Program-made: the position numbers and the translations under genes
Shown: one piece after another, positions 17,816-26,597 of the stretch
How the letters are laid out: the number at the start of each line of letters is the position of its first letter
Position numbering within the stretch: the stretch's first letter is position 1
The notes under the pieces: generated by a model
Databases searched by the model: none
Seen by the model: the letters and a program-made list of their open reading frames with translations, nothing else
What the model was told of the DNA's origin: nothing
Assembly: GCF_000478605.2 (NCBI RefSeq)
Contig: NZ_ASHX02000001.1
Coordinates: 3,139,895-3,203,894 of the forward strand
Length of the DNA stretch: 64,000 nt
Reading direction: 5' to 3'
DNA from: Streptomyces thermolilacinus SPC6
GTDB lineage: Bacteria; Actinomycetota; Actinomycetes; Streptomycetales; Streptomycetaceae

Positions 17816-19657
17816 TTACGCCTGCGCCTCCGCCTCGTCGAGGCCCGCGAGGATCAGCGGGAGGCGGGTGGCGCCGCCGTCCTCGACCCGCACCGGGACG
17901 CCCCAGTCCTGCTGGTGGACGTGGCAGGCCGGGTACTCGTTCTCCGGGTCGTCGTCGCAGGACGCGGCCATCGCGGAGACGTGCAGGACGCCCTCCGTGA
18001 CCGACGGGTCGAGCTTCAGTTCGCGGAACAGGTCCGTGCCCTGGCCCGCGCCGTCCGCCAGCAGCTCCGGCGGGGTGGACGAGACCAGCAGGCGGGTCGA
18101 GGGCCCGTACCGCTCGTCCAGCTTCTGCCCCGTCGGCGCGCGGAACACGACGTCCAGCCGGAGCGTGCCGGGCGCGATGGCCGTCGCCTCCCGCTGCGTG
18201 CGGTGCGCGACCGCCGCGACCCGCACGGCCTCCTCGGGCAGGCGCAGCCGGGTCAGCCGGTGCCGGGCCGACTCGACCACCACCAGGTCGTCGCCGACGA
18301 GGACGGCGTCGCTCGGCTCGCGCAGGTCCGTCGCCAGGGTGGTGACCTCGCCGGTCGCGGGGTCGTAGCGGCGCAGCGCGTGGTTGTACGTGTCGCACAC
18401 CGCGACCGAGCCGTCCGGGAGGGCGGTGACGCCCAGCGGGTGCTGGAACAGGGCCTGTTCGGCGGCGCCGTCCCGGTGCCCGAAGTCGAACAGGCCGGTG
18501 CCGACGGCCGTGTGGACGACGCCCTCCGGGTCCACCCAGCGGACGGCGCTCGTCTCGGAGTCGGCGATCCACAGGCGGTCCTCGGTCGCCGCGAGCCCGG
18601 ACGGCTGCGCGAACCACGCCTCGGCGGCGGGGCCGTCCACCAGGCCCTCGTTGGTGGTTCCGGCCGCGACCTGGACGGTGCCGGCCTCGGGGTCGTACGC
18701 CCACAGCTGGTGGACACCGGCCATGGCGATCCACACGCGGCCCTGCCACCACGCCACGTCCCACGGCGACGACAGGGCGACCTCGCGGGCCGGGCCCGAG
18801 GTGGGGGAGCCCTGCATCCACTGGGCGCCGGTCCCGGCGAGCGTCACGACCTCGCCGGTCGCCGGGTCCAGGGCGCGCAGCGCGTGGTTGACGGTGTCCG
18901 CGACGACGATCCGCCCGTCGGGGAGGACGCACATGCCCTGCGGCTCGCTGAACCTCGCGGACCCGGCGGGCCCGTCGGCCAGCCCGCGCTGCCCGTCGCC
19001 GTAGCGGCGCACCACGGTCTCCCCGTCGGCGGCCACCTCGACCAGCTGGTGGCGGGTCGTGTCGGAGACGAGGAGGTTGCCGTTGTCGAGGGCGATCACC
19101 TTGCCGGGGAAGCGCAGGTGGGTGGCGACGGGCTCCGGCGCCACGTACGGGCCGTCGCCGCGCCGCAGGGTGCCCTTGGCCTCGTGCTCGGCCTCCAGCT
19201 CCTCGACCAGGGTCTCGATGGCCTTGGCGTGGCCCTCGCCCGCGTGCTGGGCGACGACGTACCCCTCCGGGTCGATCACGACGAGCGTCGGCCAGGCCCG
19301 TACGGCGTACTGCTTCCAGGTGGCGAGCTTCGGGTCGTCCAGGACGGGGTGCTCGACGCCGTACCGCTCGACGGCGTCCACGACGGCCTGGTGGTCGGCC
19401 TCGTGCACGAACTTCGGCGAGTGCACGCCGATGATCACGAGCGTGTCGCGGTGCTTCTCCTCCAGTTCGCGCAGCTCGTCCAGCACGTGCAGGCAGTTGA
19501 TGCAGCAGAAGGTCCAGAAGTCGAGGATGACGATACGTCCCCGCAGGTCGGCGAGGGTGTACGAGGCTCCGCCCGTATTGAGCCAGCCTCCTTCACCGAC
19601 CAGCTCGGGAGCACGGACACGGGCGCGGCGGGGGGTGGCGGGCGCGGCATCGTTCAT
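17816..19657 (-). CDS. Thioredoxin-like plus NHL-repeat protein (NHLRC2-type)
   Basis: 613 residues. An N-terminal thioredoxin/TlpA-like domain (about 25-165) contains IVILDFWTFCCINCLHVLDE, so the redox motif is C-x-x-C within CCINC, and the cis-Pro strand AWPTLVVIDPEG. A six-bladed NHL beta-propeller follows (about 170-480; repeated FSEPQGMCVLP, LSSPWDVAW, FAQPSGLA, FQHPLGVTALP). A C-terminal beta domain ends the protein with a pair of Cys (SCDDDPENEYPACHVH). This is the layout of NHLRC2. No signal peptide, so cytosolic. Redox partners are unknown. Confidence 0.85.
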   Translation of the reverse strand: MNDAAPATPRRARVRAPELVGEGGWLNTGGASYTLADLRGRIVILDFWTFCCINCLHVLDELRELEEKHRDTLVIIGVHSPKFVHEADHQAVVDAVERYGVEHPVLDDPKLATWKQYAVRAWPTLVVIDPEGYVVAQHAGEGHAKAIETLVEELEAEHEAKGTLRRGDGPYVAPEPVATHLRFPGKVIALDNGNLLVSDTTRHQLVEVAADGETVVRRYGDGQRGLADGPAGSARFSEPQGMCVLPDGRIVVADTVNHALRALDPATGEVVTLAGTGAQWMQGSPTSGPAREVALSSPWDVAWWQGRVWIAMAGVHQLWAYDPEAGTVQVAAGTTNEGLVDGPAAEAWFAQPSGLAATEDRLWIADSETSAVRWVDPEGVVHTAVGTGLFDFGHRDGAAEQALFQHPLGVTALPDGSVAVCDTYNHALRRYDPATGEVTTLATDLREPSDAVLVGDDLVVVESARHRLTRLRLPEEAVRVAAVAHRTQREATAIAPGTLRLDVVFRAPTGQKLDERYGPSTRLLVSSTPPELLADGAGQGTDLFRELKLDPSVTEGVLHVSAMAASCDDDPENEYPACHVHQQDWGVPVRVEDGGATRLPLILAGLDEAEAQA

Positions 19658-19720
19658 GCTTCAAGCTTGCCACCCGCCCCTCGCCCGTGGCCCAGCCCCC
19701 TGCGCGCTGCCGACCCACCC

Positions 19721-19792
19721 CCCTGCGGGCCGCTTCCGCTCCGCTGGCGTCCAGCCCCTGGCCCTGCCCTGCGGGCCGCTTCCGCTCCGCTG
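19721..19792. repeat. 26-bp direct repeat
   Basis: Exact copies at 19721-19746 and 19767-19792 containing GCGGGCCGCTTCCGCTCCGC, separated by 20 bases. Confidence 0.85.
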
Positions 19793-19857
19793 CGGGCATG
19801 CGTTCCGCCGGGGGCTGAGCCCCGGGCCCCCGCGGGCCCATGCCGCGCTCCGCGCCG

Positions 19858-20002
19858 CCCCGCTGTGGGCCGGCGCCCGCCCCGCTGTGGGCGTGGGCGC
19901 GGGGCGGAACGCACGCACACAGCGGGGGGCGGCGGCGCGGGGTGGGACGCAGGCCCGCGGGGCTCGGAGCCCGGCCCCAGGCGGGACCGGCCCACAGCGG
20001 GG
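19858..20002. repeat. 16-bp inverted repeat with CGCTGTGGGC cores
   Basis: CCCCGCTGTGGGCCGG (19858-19873) is the exact reverse complement of 19987-20002. A second direct copy of the core lies at 19883-19892 and a degenerate inverted one near 19916. The same core forms a triplicate at 33383. Confidence 0.7.
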
Positions 20003-20074
20003 GCGGCGCGCGGTGCGGGGTTGCGCCCCAGGCCGAAAGGGCTTGGCTCCGCAGAGGTGAGCCGGGCTCAGGGG

Positions 20075-20863
20075 CTAGTGGGGGGCCCTCGGGCCAAGGA
20101 CCCGGTCCTTGAGGGCGGGGAAGGACGCGCGGGTCTCGGGGACGCGCTCCGGGTCGAGGGTCACCGTCAGGACCTCCTCCGTCCGCCCCGCCTCCGCCAG
20201 GACCTCGCCCCACGGGTCCACGACCACGCTGTGCCCCGCCTGCTCCACGCCCGCGTGCGCCCCGGCCGTCCCGCAGGCCAGCACGTACGCCTGGTTCTCC
20301 ACCGCCCGCGCCCGCGCCAGCAGCGACCAGTGCTCGCGCCGCCGCTCCGGCCAGCCCGCAGGGATCACGAACGCCGCGGCGCCCGCGTCCACCAGCCCCC
20401 GGAACAGCTCCGGGAACCGCAGGTCGTAGCAGGTCGCGAGCCCGAACGGCAGCTCCGGGTGCGGCGCCACGACCAGCTCGGAGCCCGCCGACATCAGCAC
20501 CGCCTCGCCCTGGTCGAAGCCGAACCGGTGGATCTTCCGGTACGAGCACACCAGCTCCCCGCCGGGGGAGAACACCAGCGACGTGTTGTACAGGGCCTCC
20601 CCGTCGCGCTCCACGAACGACCCCGCGTGCAGCCACACGCCCGCGTCCGCCGCCGCCGCGGCCATCGCCTCGTACGTCGGCCCGCGCAGCGGCTCCGCGT
20701 CCGTCGCGAACGCCTCGTACGCGAAGGCGCCGACCGGCCACAGCTCCGGCAGGACCACCAGGTCCGACGCGGACTCGTCGCGTACGAGCGCGGCGGCGCG
20801 CCGCCGCCGGGCGTCCACCGATTCGTCCGGGTTGACCGCAATCTGGATCAGAGAGGCGCGCAC
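20075..20863 (-). CDS. Carbon-nitrogen hydrolase (nitrilase superfamily)
   Basis: 262 residues with the Glu-Lys-Cys triad of the nitrilase superfamily: Glu in SDLVVLPELWPVGAF, Lys in CSYRKIHRFGFDQGE, and the nucleophile Cys in GLATCYDLRFPELFRGL. The size and motif GLATCYDLRFPE fit the Nit/omega-amidase branch (deaminated glutathione or 2-oxo-acid omega-amides) better than true nitrilases; the substrate is inferred only. Cytosolic. The GTG at 20863 is used. It is divergent from the mycothiol-dependent isomerase-like gene. Confidence 0.88.
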   Translation of the reverse strand: MRASLIQIAVNPDESVDARRRRAAALVRDESASDLVVLPELWPVGAFAYEAFATDAEPLRGPTYEAMAAAAADAGVWLHAGSFVERDGEALYNTSLVFSPGGELVCSYRKIHRFGFDQGEAVLMSAGSELVVAPHPELPFGLATCYDLRFPELFRGLVDAGAAAFVIPAGWPERRREHWSLLARARAVENQAYVLACGTAGAHAGVEQAGHSVVVDPWGEVLAEAGRTEEVLTVTLDPERVPETRASFPALKDRVLGPRAPH

Positions 20864-20881
20864 ACTACCACCGTCCTGGCG

Positions 20882-20908
20882 TTGAAGCCGTCAATACGGG
20901 CCTACGAT
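20882..20908 (+). promoter_or_regulatory. Possible promoter for the maleylpyruvate isomerase-like gene
   Basis: TTGAAG (20882-20887), 15-base spacer, TACGAT (20903-20908). The spacer is short. The leader of about 150 bases contains the GGGGG-GATCTTTA-CCCCC hairpin-like sequence around 20965-20983. Confidence 0.4.
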
Positions 20909-21064
20909 CGTCACACGAAAGCACTGCCGAGGGGCTTGGGGTGAGCGTACTGTTCTCCCCTGGGGGATCTTTACCCCCGAGGACCGCGTCCAGGGGGGAC
21001 CCCCGGGGCTCCCCGGCAGCCGCCACTGCACCCAGCCCGCGTACCAAGCCGCACGAGGGGTCCC

Positions 21065-21889
21065 GTGACCGTCCATCCCAGCCTCCAGACCTACGCCGAC
21101 GCCTGGACCCACTCCATCGAGGCCATATCCGAGCTGGTGCAGCCGCTCGTCGAGGGCGAGTGGAACCGCGCCACCCCGTGCCCCGGCTGGTCGGTACGGG
21201 ACATCGTCTCCCATGTCATCGGGCTCGAATGCGAGATGCTGGGCGACCCGCGGCCGATTCACTCCCTGCCCCGCGACCTGTACCACGTGCGCAGCGACTT
21301 CGCGCGGTACATGGAGATGCAGGTCGACGTGCGGCGGCACCACACGGCACCGGAGATGACGGCCGAGCTGGAGTACGTCATGATCCGCCGCGCCCGCATG
21401 CTGCGCAACGAGAACCGCTCCCCCGACACGCTGGTGCGCGCCCCGCTCGGCGCCCAGCAGAGCCTCGAAGTGGCGTACCGGATGCGCGCGTTCGACGTGT
21501 GGGTGCACGAGCAGGACCTGCGCACGGCGCTGAACAAGCCCGGCAACCTCGACTCGCCCGGCGCCTACGTCGTACGGGACAACCTCCTGACCGTCCTGCC
21601 GAAGGTCGTCGCGAAGGACGCGGGCGCCCCGCCGAACACGGCCGTCGTGTTCGACGTGAGCGGCCCCGTCGAGTTCCTGCGGACGGTCCGGGTGGACGCG
21701 GAGGGGCGCGGCACGGTCGACGGCGCCCCGTCGCTGGGTCCCGCCGTGACGCTGGCGACGGACTGGGAGACGTACGTGCGCCTCGCCTGCGGGCGGGTGC
21801 GGCCCGCCGCCGTCGCCGACCGGGTGAAGATCGAGGGCGACGAGGAGCTGGCCCACGCCATCCTCGCCCACTTCGCCGTCACGCCGTAG
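21065..21889 (+). CDS. Maleylpyruvate isomerase family, mycothiol-dependent enzyme
   Basis: 274 residues. The N-terminal DinB/MDMPI four-helix fold shows the diagnostic ATPCPGWSVRDIVSHVIGLE; the His here and later His and Glu residues bind metal in this family. A helix with MRAFDVWVHEQDLRTAL follows, then a C-terminal SCP2-like beta domain. Members use mycothiol, the actinobacterial thiol, for isomerisation or conjugation, but many paralogues are uncharacterised, so the substrate is open. Monocistronic, convergent with the MFS gene 91 bases away. Confidence 0.85.
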   Translation: MTVHPSLQTYADAWTHSIEAISELVQPLVEGEWNRATPCPGWSVRDIVSHVIGLECEMLGDPRPIHSLPRDLYHVRSDFARYMEMQVDVRRHHTAPEMTAELEYVMIRRARMLRNENRSPDTLVRAPLGAQQSLEVAYRMRAFDVWVHEQDLRTALNKPGNLDSPGAYVVRDNLLTVLPKVVAKDAGAPPNTAVVFDVSGPVEFLRTVRVDAEGRGTVDGAPSLGPAVTLATDWETYVRLACGRVRPAAVADRVKIEGDEELAHAILAHFAVTP

Positions 21890-21980
21890 CGCGCCCGCGT
21901 CCCATCCCTCCCGCGCCGTAGCCCCCCGGCGTCACGCCCTGGCGCCGTCACGCCCGCGCCCCCGCGGCGCCCCGCAGCCG

Positions 21981-23291
21981 TCACGCCGGGACGTGGACCG
22001 CCTCCACGCGGCTGGCCACCAGCCGCTCCCGCTCCAGGCGGGCCGTGCGGGCGCGCAGGCGCAGGATCTGGGCGACGCCCAGGACCTGGAGGACGAACAC
22101 CGACGAGAACGCCACCCGGTAGCTGCCGCCGGTGGCGTCCAGCAGGACACCGATCGCGAACAGCGTCGTCATCGAGGCGGTGAACCCGCCGATGTTGACG
22201 ATCCCGGACGCCGTGCCCTGCCGCTCCGGCGGGTTCGCGGGCCGCGCGAAGTCGAAGCCGATCATCGACGCGGGCCCGCACGCACCGAGCACCGCGCACA
22301 GGGCGACGAGCAGCCACATCGGGGCGTGCTCCCCCGGGTACGTCACGGTGCCCGCCCACACGAGGGCCGTCGCGCCGATGGTGCCCAGCGCCAGGGGCGC
22401 CCGCGCCGCGTGGTGACGGGCGATCAGCTGCCCGTACACGAGGCCCACGACCATGTTGGAGAGCACCACCACGGTCAGCAGCTCACCGGCCCGCCCCCGC
22501 GACAGGCCCTGCGCCTCCACCAGGAACGGCATCCCCCACAGCAGCAGGAACACCATGGCGGGGAACTGCGTCGTGAAGTGCACCCACATGCCGAGGCGGG
22601 TGCCCGGTTCCCGCCAGGCGCGCGCGATCTGGTGGCGTACGTACGCCACCCCGGCGTGCGGCACGGGCTCCGGCTCGAAGCCCTCGGGGTGGTCCTTCAG
22701 GAACGCCACGACCAGCACGAGGACCACCAGACCGGCCAGGGAGCTGCCCGCGAACGTCGCGGTCCAGCCCAGCGAGTCCAGCGCCCGCGCCAGCACGATC
22801 GTGGACAGCAGGTTGCCGACGACCCCGAAGAGGCCCGCGATCTGCACGATCATCGGCCCGCGCCGCGCCGGGAACCAGCGGCTGCCCAGCCGCAGCACGG
22901 AGATGAACGTCATCGCGTCGCCGCAGCCCAGCAGCGCGCGGGCGGCGAGGGCCATCCCGTACGACGGGGACAGCGCGAAGCCCAGCTGCCCGACGGTGAA
23001 CAGCACGATCCCGAGCGTCAGGACCTTCCGCGTGCCCAGCCGGTCCACGAGCAGGCCGACGGGTATCTGCATGCCGGCGTAGACGAGGAGCTGGAGGATC
23101 GAGAACGCCGACAGGGCGGAGGCGTTGACGTGGAAGCGGTCGGCCGCGTCGAGCCCGGCCACGCCCAGCGACGTACGGAAGACGACCGCGACGAGGTACA
23201 CGCACACGCCGACGCCCCACACGAGAGCCGCCCGGCGGCCACCGGGCGGATCGAGGGGGAGGGTGAGCGGGGCGGAGGACGGGGAACTCAT
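21981..23291 (-). CDS. MFS transporter
   Basis: 436 residues with twelve predicted transmembrane helices. The MFS A-motif is visible between helices 2 and 3 as GLLVDRLGTRKVLTLG, and the central loop carries KDHPEGFEPEP. The overall pattern resembles the anion/cation symporter or nitrate-type branch; the substrate is unknown. The ATG overlaps the stop of the upstream GntR gene (ATGA), so regulator and transporter form an operon. This suggests the transported compound, or its product, is the ligand of the regulator. Confidence 0.9.
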   Translation of the reverse strand: MSSPSSAPLTLPLDPPGGRRAALVWGVGVCVYLVAVVFRTSLGVAGLDAADRFHVNASALSAFSILQLLVYAGMQIPVGLLVDRLGTRKVLTLGIVLFTVGQLGFALSPSYGMALAARALLGCGDAMTFISVLRLGSRWFPARRGPMIVQIAGLFGVVGNLLSTIVLARALDSLGWTATFAGSSLAGLVVLVLVVAFLKDHPEGFEPEPVPHAGVAYVRHQIARAWREPGTRLGMWVHFTTQFPAMVFLLLWGMPFLVEAQGLSRGRAGELLTVVVLSNMVVGLVYGQLIARHHAARAPLALGTIGATALVWAGTVTYPGEHAPMWLLVALCAVLGACGPASMIGFDFARPANPPERQGTASGIVNIGGFTASMTTLFAIGVLLDATGGSYRVAFSSVFVLQVLGVAQILRLRARTARLERERLVASRVEAVHVPA

Positions 23292-23971
23292 CGGTCCTCA
23301 CCCCGGACCAGCACCTTCACCCGGCTGACGTGGGCGCGCACACAGCGGGCCGCGCCCTCCGCGTCACCGGCGCGCAGCGCGTCCAGGATCTCGGCGTGCT
23401 CGGCGATGTTCTTCGCGACGCGGTCCGGGTGGGCCTCCATCACGGCTACACCCATGCGCAGTTGACGGTCCCTCAGCTGGTCGTACAGCTTCGACAGGAT
23501 CTGGTTCCCGGCGTGCCGGACGATCTCGGCGTGGAAGCAGCGGTCGGTCACGGCGACCGCGCGGAGGTCGCCCTCGCGCGCGTGCTCCCGCTGTTCGGTG
23601 AGCAGTTCCTCAAGGCGCGCGAGGAGCGGCGCGGGCAGCGGCACGGCCTTGCGGACGGCGAACTCCTCGACCAGCAGGCGGGTTTCCACCACGTCCGCGA
23701 TCTCCTGCGCGGAGACGGCGAGGACGAGCGCGCCCTTCTTGGGGTACAGCTTGAGCAGCCCCTCCATCTCCAGCTTCAGCAGCGCCTCGCGCACCGGGGT
23801 GCGGGACACCCCGACGGCCTCCGCCAACTCGCCTTCCGTGAGCAGCGTTCCACCCTCGATGCGGCGATCCAGGACCGCCTCCTTGACGTGGGCGTACACC
23901 CGCTCGGCGGCGGGCTGGGCGGGGTTCGGGGAGGGGGCGGGACCGGGGGACGGGGGCGCGGCGGATGGCAT
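23288..23971 (-). CDS. GntR family (FCD/FadR-type) transcriptional regulator
   Basis: 227 residues. The winged HTH is at about 20-85 (VYAHVKEAVLDRRIEGGTLL, then LAEAVGVSRTPVREALLKLE). The all-helical FCD ligand domain is at about 95-220, with metal-ligand residues expected in DRCFHAEIVRHAGN and EHAEILDALRAGD. FadR-group regulators sense organic acids and commonly repress an adjacent transporter; here an MFS gene follows with a 4-base overlap. Start at the ATG at 23971, leaderless: TATCCT sits six bases upstream. Confidence 0.92.
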   Translation of the reverse strand: MPSAAPPSPGPAPSPNPAQPAAERVYAHVKEAVLDRRIEGGTLLTEGELAEAVGVSRTPVREALLKLEMEGLLKLYPKKGALVLAVSAQEIADVVETRLLVEEFAVRKAVPLPAPLLARLEELLTEQREHAREGDLRAVAVTDRCFHAEIVRHAGNQILSKLYDQLRDRQLRMGVAVMEAHPDRVAKNIAEHAEILDALRAGDAEGAARCVRAHVSRVKVLVRGEDR

Positions 23972-23983
23972 GCGCACAGGATA
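23972..23983 (-). promoter_or_regulatory. Leaderless -10 element of the GntR-MFS operon
   Basis: On the minus strand TATCCT (23983-23978) is followed by GTGCGC and the ATG. Confidence 0.6.
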
Positions 23984-24052
23984 GATACAACAGGGGTGCA
24001 TCCCGGGGTCCGTCCAGGATGTGGACGGACCCTGCGGGCTCGGGTCACGGCG

Positions 24053-24116
24053 AAGGGCCCGAACACCGGGTGGCGTCCGGGCCCTTGGGCCGCTGGAGCC
24101 GCGCGAGACGCGGCTC
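24053..24116 (-). terminator. Tandem hairpins downstream of the first bkd operon
   Basis: Perfect 8-bp stem 24096-24103 with 24109-24116 (five-base loop), then a 9-bp stem 24053-24061 with 24078-24086. Both lie just after the bkdC stop codon. Confidence 0.6.
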
Positions 24117-24163
24117 ACACGGGGCGGTGGATCACGGCCGGGCGATCACACCGGGCCCATGGG

Positions 24164-25603
24164 TCACGCCCAGGTGATCAGGCGCTTCGGCTGCTCCAGT
24201 ACGGCCGCGATGTCGGCCAGCACCTTCGAGCCCAGCTCGCCGTCGACCAGCCGGTGGTCGAACGACAGCGCCAGCGTCGTGACGTGGCGCGGCTTGACCT
24301 TGCCCTTGTGCACCCACGGCTGGAGCTTGATCGCGCCGACCGCCAGGATCGCGGACTCGCCGGGGTTCAGGATCGGCGTGCCCGTGTCGACGCCGAAGAC
24401 GCCGACGTTGGTGATCGTGACCGTGCCGCCCTGCATGGCCGCCGGGGTCGTCTTCCCCTCGCGGGCGGTGGCGACCAGTTCGCCGAGCGCCGCCGCCAGC
24501 TCCGGGAGCGTCTTGGCGTGGGCGTCCTTGATGTTCGGCACGATCAGGCCGCGCGGGGTGGCGGCCGCGATGCCCAGGTTGACGTAGTGCTTGAGCACGA
24601 TCTCCTGGGCGGCCTCGTCCCAGGAGGCGTTGATCTCCGGGTTGCGGCGGATCGCGACGAGCAGGGCCTTGGCGACCAGCAGCAGCGGGTTGACCCGCAG
24701 CCCCGCCATGTCCTTGTCCGCCTTCAGCTCCTCGACGAGGCGCATCGTGCGGGTCACGTCGACGGTGATGAACTCCGTGACGTGCGGCGCGGTGAACGCC
24801 GAGCCGACCATGGCCTGCGCCGTGGCCTTCCGTACGCCCTTGATCGGGATACGGGTCTCCCGCGCACCGGTCGCGACCGCGTCGGCCACCGCGGTGGCGG
24901 CGGACGGCACGGGCCGGGCGGCCGGTGCGGCCTGCGGCTCCCGGGACGGGGCCTGGTGCTGCGCCGGTACGGCCGCGGGGGCCTCGGCGGGCGCGGCGGC
25001 CTTGTGGACGTCCTCGCGGGTGATGATCCCGTCCGGGCCGGTCGGGACGACCGTCGCCAGGTCCACGCCCAGGTCCTTGGCCAGCTTCCGCACGGGCGGC
25101 TTGGCCAGCGGGCGGCCCTGCGGCGCGGGCGCCACCGGGGCGGGGGCGTGGCCGTTCAGCTCGCCCTGGACCGCCGCGCGGGCGGCCGGGGCCGCGTCGG
25201 TGGCGGTCGCGCCCTTCCGGGGGCGGCGCTTGGTGGAGGACGCGGCGACGCCGTAGCCGACCAGGACCGGCTGGCGGCCCTGCGGCTCCTCCTCCGCCTC
25301 CGGCTCGGCGGCCGGCGCGGGGGCGGCAGCGGCGGCGGGGGCCTCGGCGGCGGCCGGCTCGTCGCCGCCCACGTTCACCGAGATGATGACCTCGCCGACA
25401 TCGACCGTCGTGCCCTCGGGGAAGCGCAGCTCGTGCACCACCCCGTCGAACGGGGAGGGCAGCTCCACGGCCGCCTTCGCCGTCTCGACCTCACAGACGA
25501 CCTGGCCGTCGGTGACGGTGTCGCCGGGCTGGACGTACCACTTGAGGATCTCGGCCTCGGTGAGACCCTCACCGACGTCCGGCATCTTGAACTCGCGGAT
25601 CAC
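24164..25603 (-). CDS. bkdC: Branched-chain 2-oxoacid dehydrogenase E2 (acyltransferase), first copy
   Basis: 479 residues: N-terminal lipoyl domain (about 1-80, lipoylated Lys in CEVETAKAAVELP), Ala/Pro linker, peripheral-subunit-binding domain (about 185-225, PPVRKLAKDLGVDLATVVPT), linker, then the catalytic acyltransferase domain (about 265-479) with the active-site region LSFDHRLVDGELG (His and Asp). It transfers acyl groups from E1 to CoA. GTG at 25603 preceded by AGGAGG. Last gene of bkdA-bkdB-bkdC, 11 bases after bkdB. The E3 (lipoamide dehydrogenase) gene is not here. Substrate preference (branched-chain acyl starter units for fatty acids and polyketides) is known for Streptomyces bkd clusters in general. 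Confidence 0.93.
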   Translation of the reverse strand: MIREFKMPDVGEGLTEAEILKWYVQPGDTVTDGQVVCEVETAKAAVELPSPFDGVVHELRFPEGTTVDVGEVIISVNVGGDEPAAAEAPAAAAAPAPAAEPEAEEEPQGRQPVLVGYGVAASSTKRRPRKGATATDAAPAARAAVQGELNGHAPAPVAPAPQGRPLAKPPVRKLAKDLGVDLATVVPTGPDGIITREDVHKAAAPAEAPAAVPAQHQAPSREPQAAPAARPVPSAATAVADAVATGARETRIPIKGVRKATAQAMVGSAFTAPHVTEFITVDVTRTMRLVEELKADKDMAGLRVNPLLLVAKALLVAIRRNPEINASWDEAAQEIVLKHYVNLGIAAATPRGLIVPNIKDAHAKTLPELAAALGELVATAREGKTTPAAMQGGTVTITNVGVFGVDTGTPILNPGESAILAVGAIKLQPWVHKGKVKPRHVTTLALSFDHRLVDGELGSKVLADIAAVLEQPKRLITWA

Positions 25604-25614
25604 GGGTGTTCCTC

Positions 25615-26595
25615 CTAGTACGCCAGCGCGCGGTCGACGGAGTCGAGCACCCGGTCCAGACCCGGCAGGTACTCCTCCTCCAGCCTGGCCGGCGGGTACG
25701 GCGCGTGGTACCCGCCCACCCGCAGCACCGGTGCCTCCAGGTGGTAGAAGCACCGCTCGGTGATCCGGGCGGCGATCTCGGCACCCGAGCCGAAGAACAC
25801 CGGCGCCTCGTGGACGACGACCAGACGGCGGGTCTTCTCCACGGACGCCTGGACCGTGTCGAAGTCGATCGGGGAGATCGAGCGCAGGTCCACGACCTCG
25901 ATCGACCGGCCCTCCTCGGCGGCGGCCGCTGCCGCCTCCAGGCAGGTCTTCACCATCGGGCCGTAGGCGACGAGGGTGAGGTCCGTGCCCTCGCGGGCGA
26001 CGCGGGCCTTGTGCAGCTCGCCGGGGAAGGCCTCGGTGTCCACCTCGCCCTTGTCCCAGTAGCGCCGCTTCGGCTCGAAGAAGATCACCGGGTCGTCGCT
26101 CTGGATCGCCTGCTGGAGCATCCAGTAGCCGTCGGACGGGGTCGCCGGGGTGACGACCTTGAGGCCCGCGACGTGCGCGAAGAGCGCCTCGGGCGACTCG
26201 GAGTGGTGCTCGACGGCGCCGATGCCGCCGCCGTACGGGATGCGGATGACGACCGGCACCTTCACCGTGCCGAGCGAGCGCGCCCGCATCTTCGCGAGCT
26301 GCGTGACGATCTGGTCGTACGCCGGGAAGACGAAGCCGTCGAACTGGATCTCCACGACCGGCCGGTAGCCGCGCAGCGCGAGGCCGATCGCGGTGCCCAC
26401 GATGCCGGACTCGGCGAGCGGGGTGTCGACCACACGGTCCTCGCCGAAGTCCTTCTGGAGACCGTCGGTGATCCGGAAGACGCCGCCGAGCTTGCCGACG
26501 TCCAGGCCCATGACGACGACCTTGGGGTCGGTCTCCAGGGCCTTGCGCAGCGACTCGTTGAGCGCCTTCGCGAGGGGAAGCTTCTGAACAGCCAT
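25615..26595 (-). CDS. bkdB: Branched-chain 2-oxoacid dehydrogenase E1 beta subunit, first copy
   Basis: 326 residues, normal for E1 beta. Transketolase pyrimidine-binding region with GEDRVVDTPLAESGIVGTAIG and the glutamate that activates thiamine diphosphate, followed by RIPYGGGIGAVEHHSESPEA and the C-terminal domain LEAPVLRVGGYHAPYP. Assembles with the alpha subunit as a heterotetramer. The stop codon of the alpha gene is two bases upstream, so translation is coupled. Confidence 0.94.
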   Translation of the reverse strand: MAVQKLPLAKALNESLRKALETDPKVVVMGLDVGKLGGVFRITDGLQKDFGEDRVVDTPLAESGIVGTAIGLALRGYRPVVEIQFDGFVFPAYDQIVTQLAKMRARSLGTVKVPVVIRIPYGGGIGAVEHHSESPEALFAHVAGLKVVTPATPSDGYWMLQQAIQSDDPVIFFEPKRRYWDKGEVDTEAFPGELHKARVAREGTDLTLVAYGPMVKTCLEAAAAAAEEGRSIEVVDLRSISPIDFDTVQASVEKTRRLVVVHEAPVFFGSGAEIAARITERCFYHLEAPVLRVGGYHAPYPPARLEEEYLPGLDRVLDSVDRALAY

Positions 26596-26597
26596 GA

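Larger units (their letters stand above)
19658..20074. other. 417-bp non-coding, repeat-rich gap
   Basis: No frame here has a plausible start, ribosome-binding site or protein. It holds the promoter of the thioredoxin-NHL gene, a 26-bp direct repeat and a set of CGCTGTGGGC elements in both orientations (see separate entries). Very G+C-rich. Confidence 0.6.
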
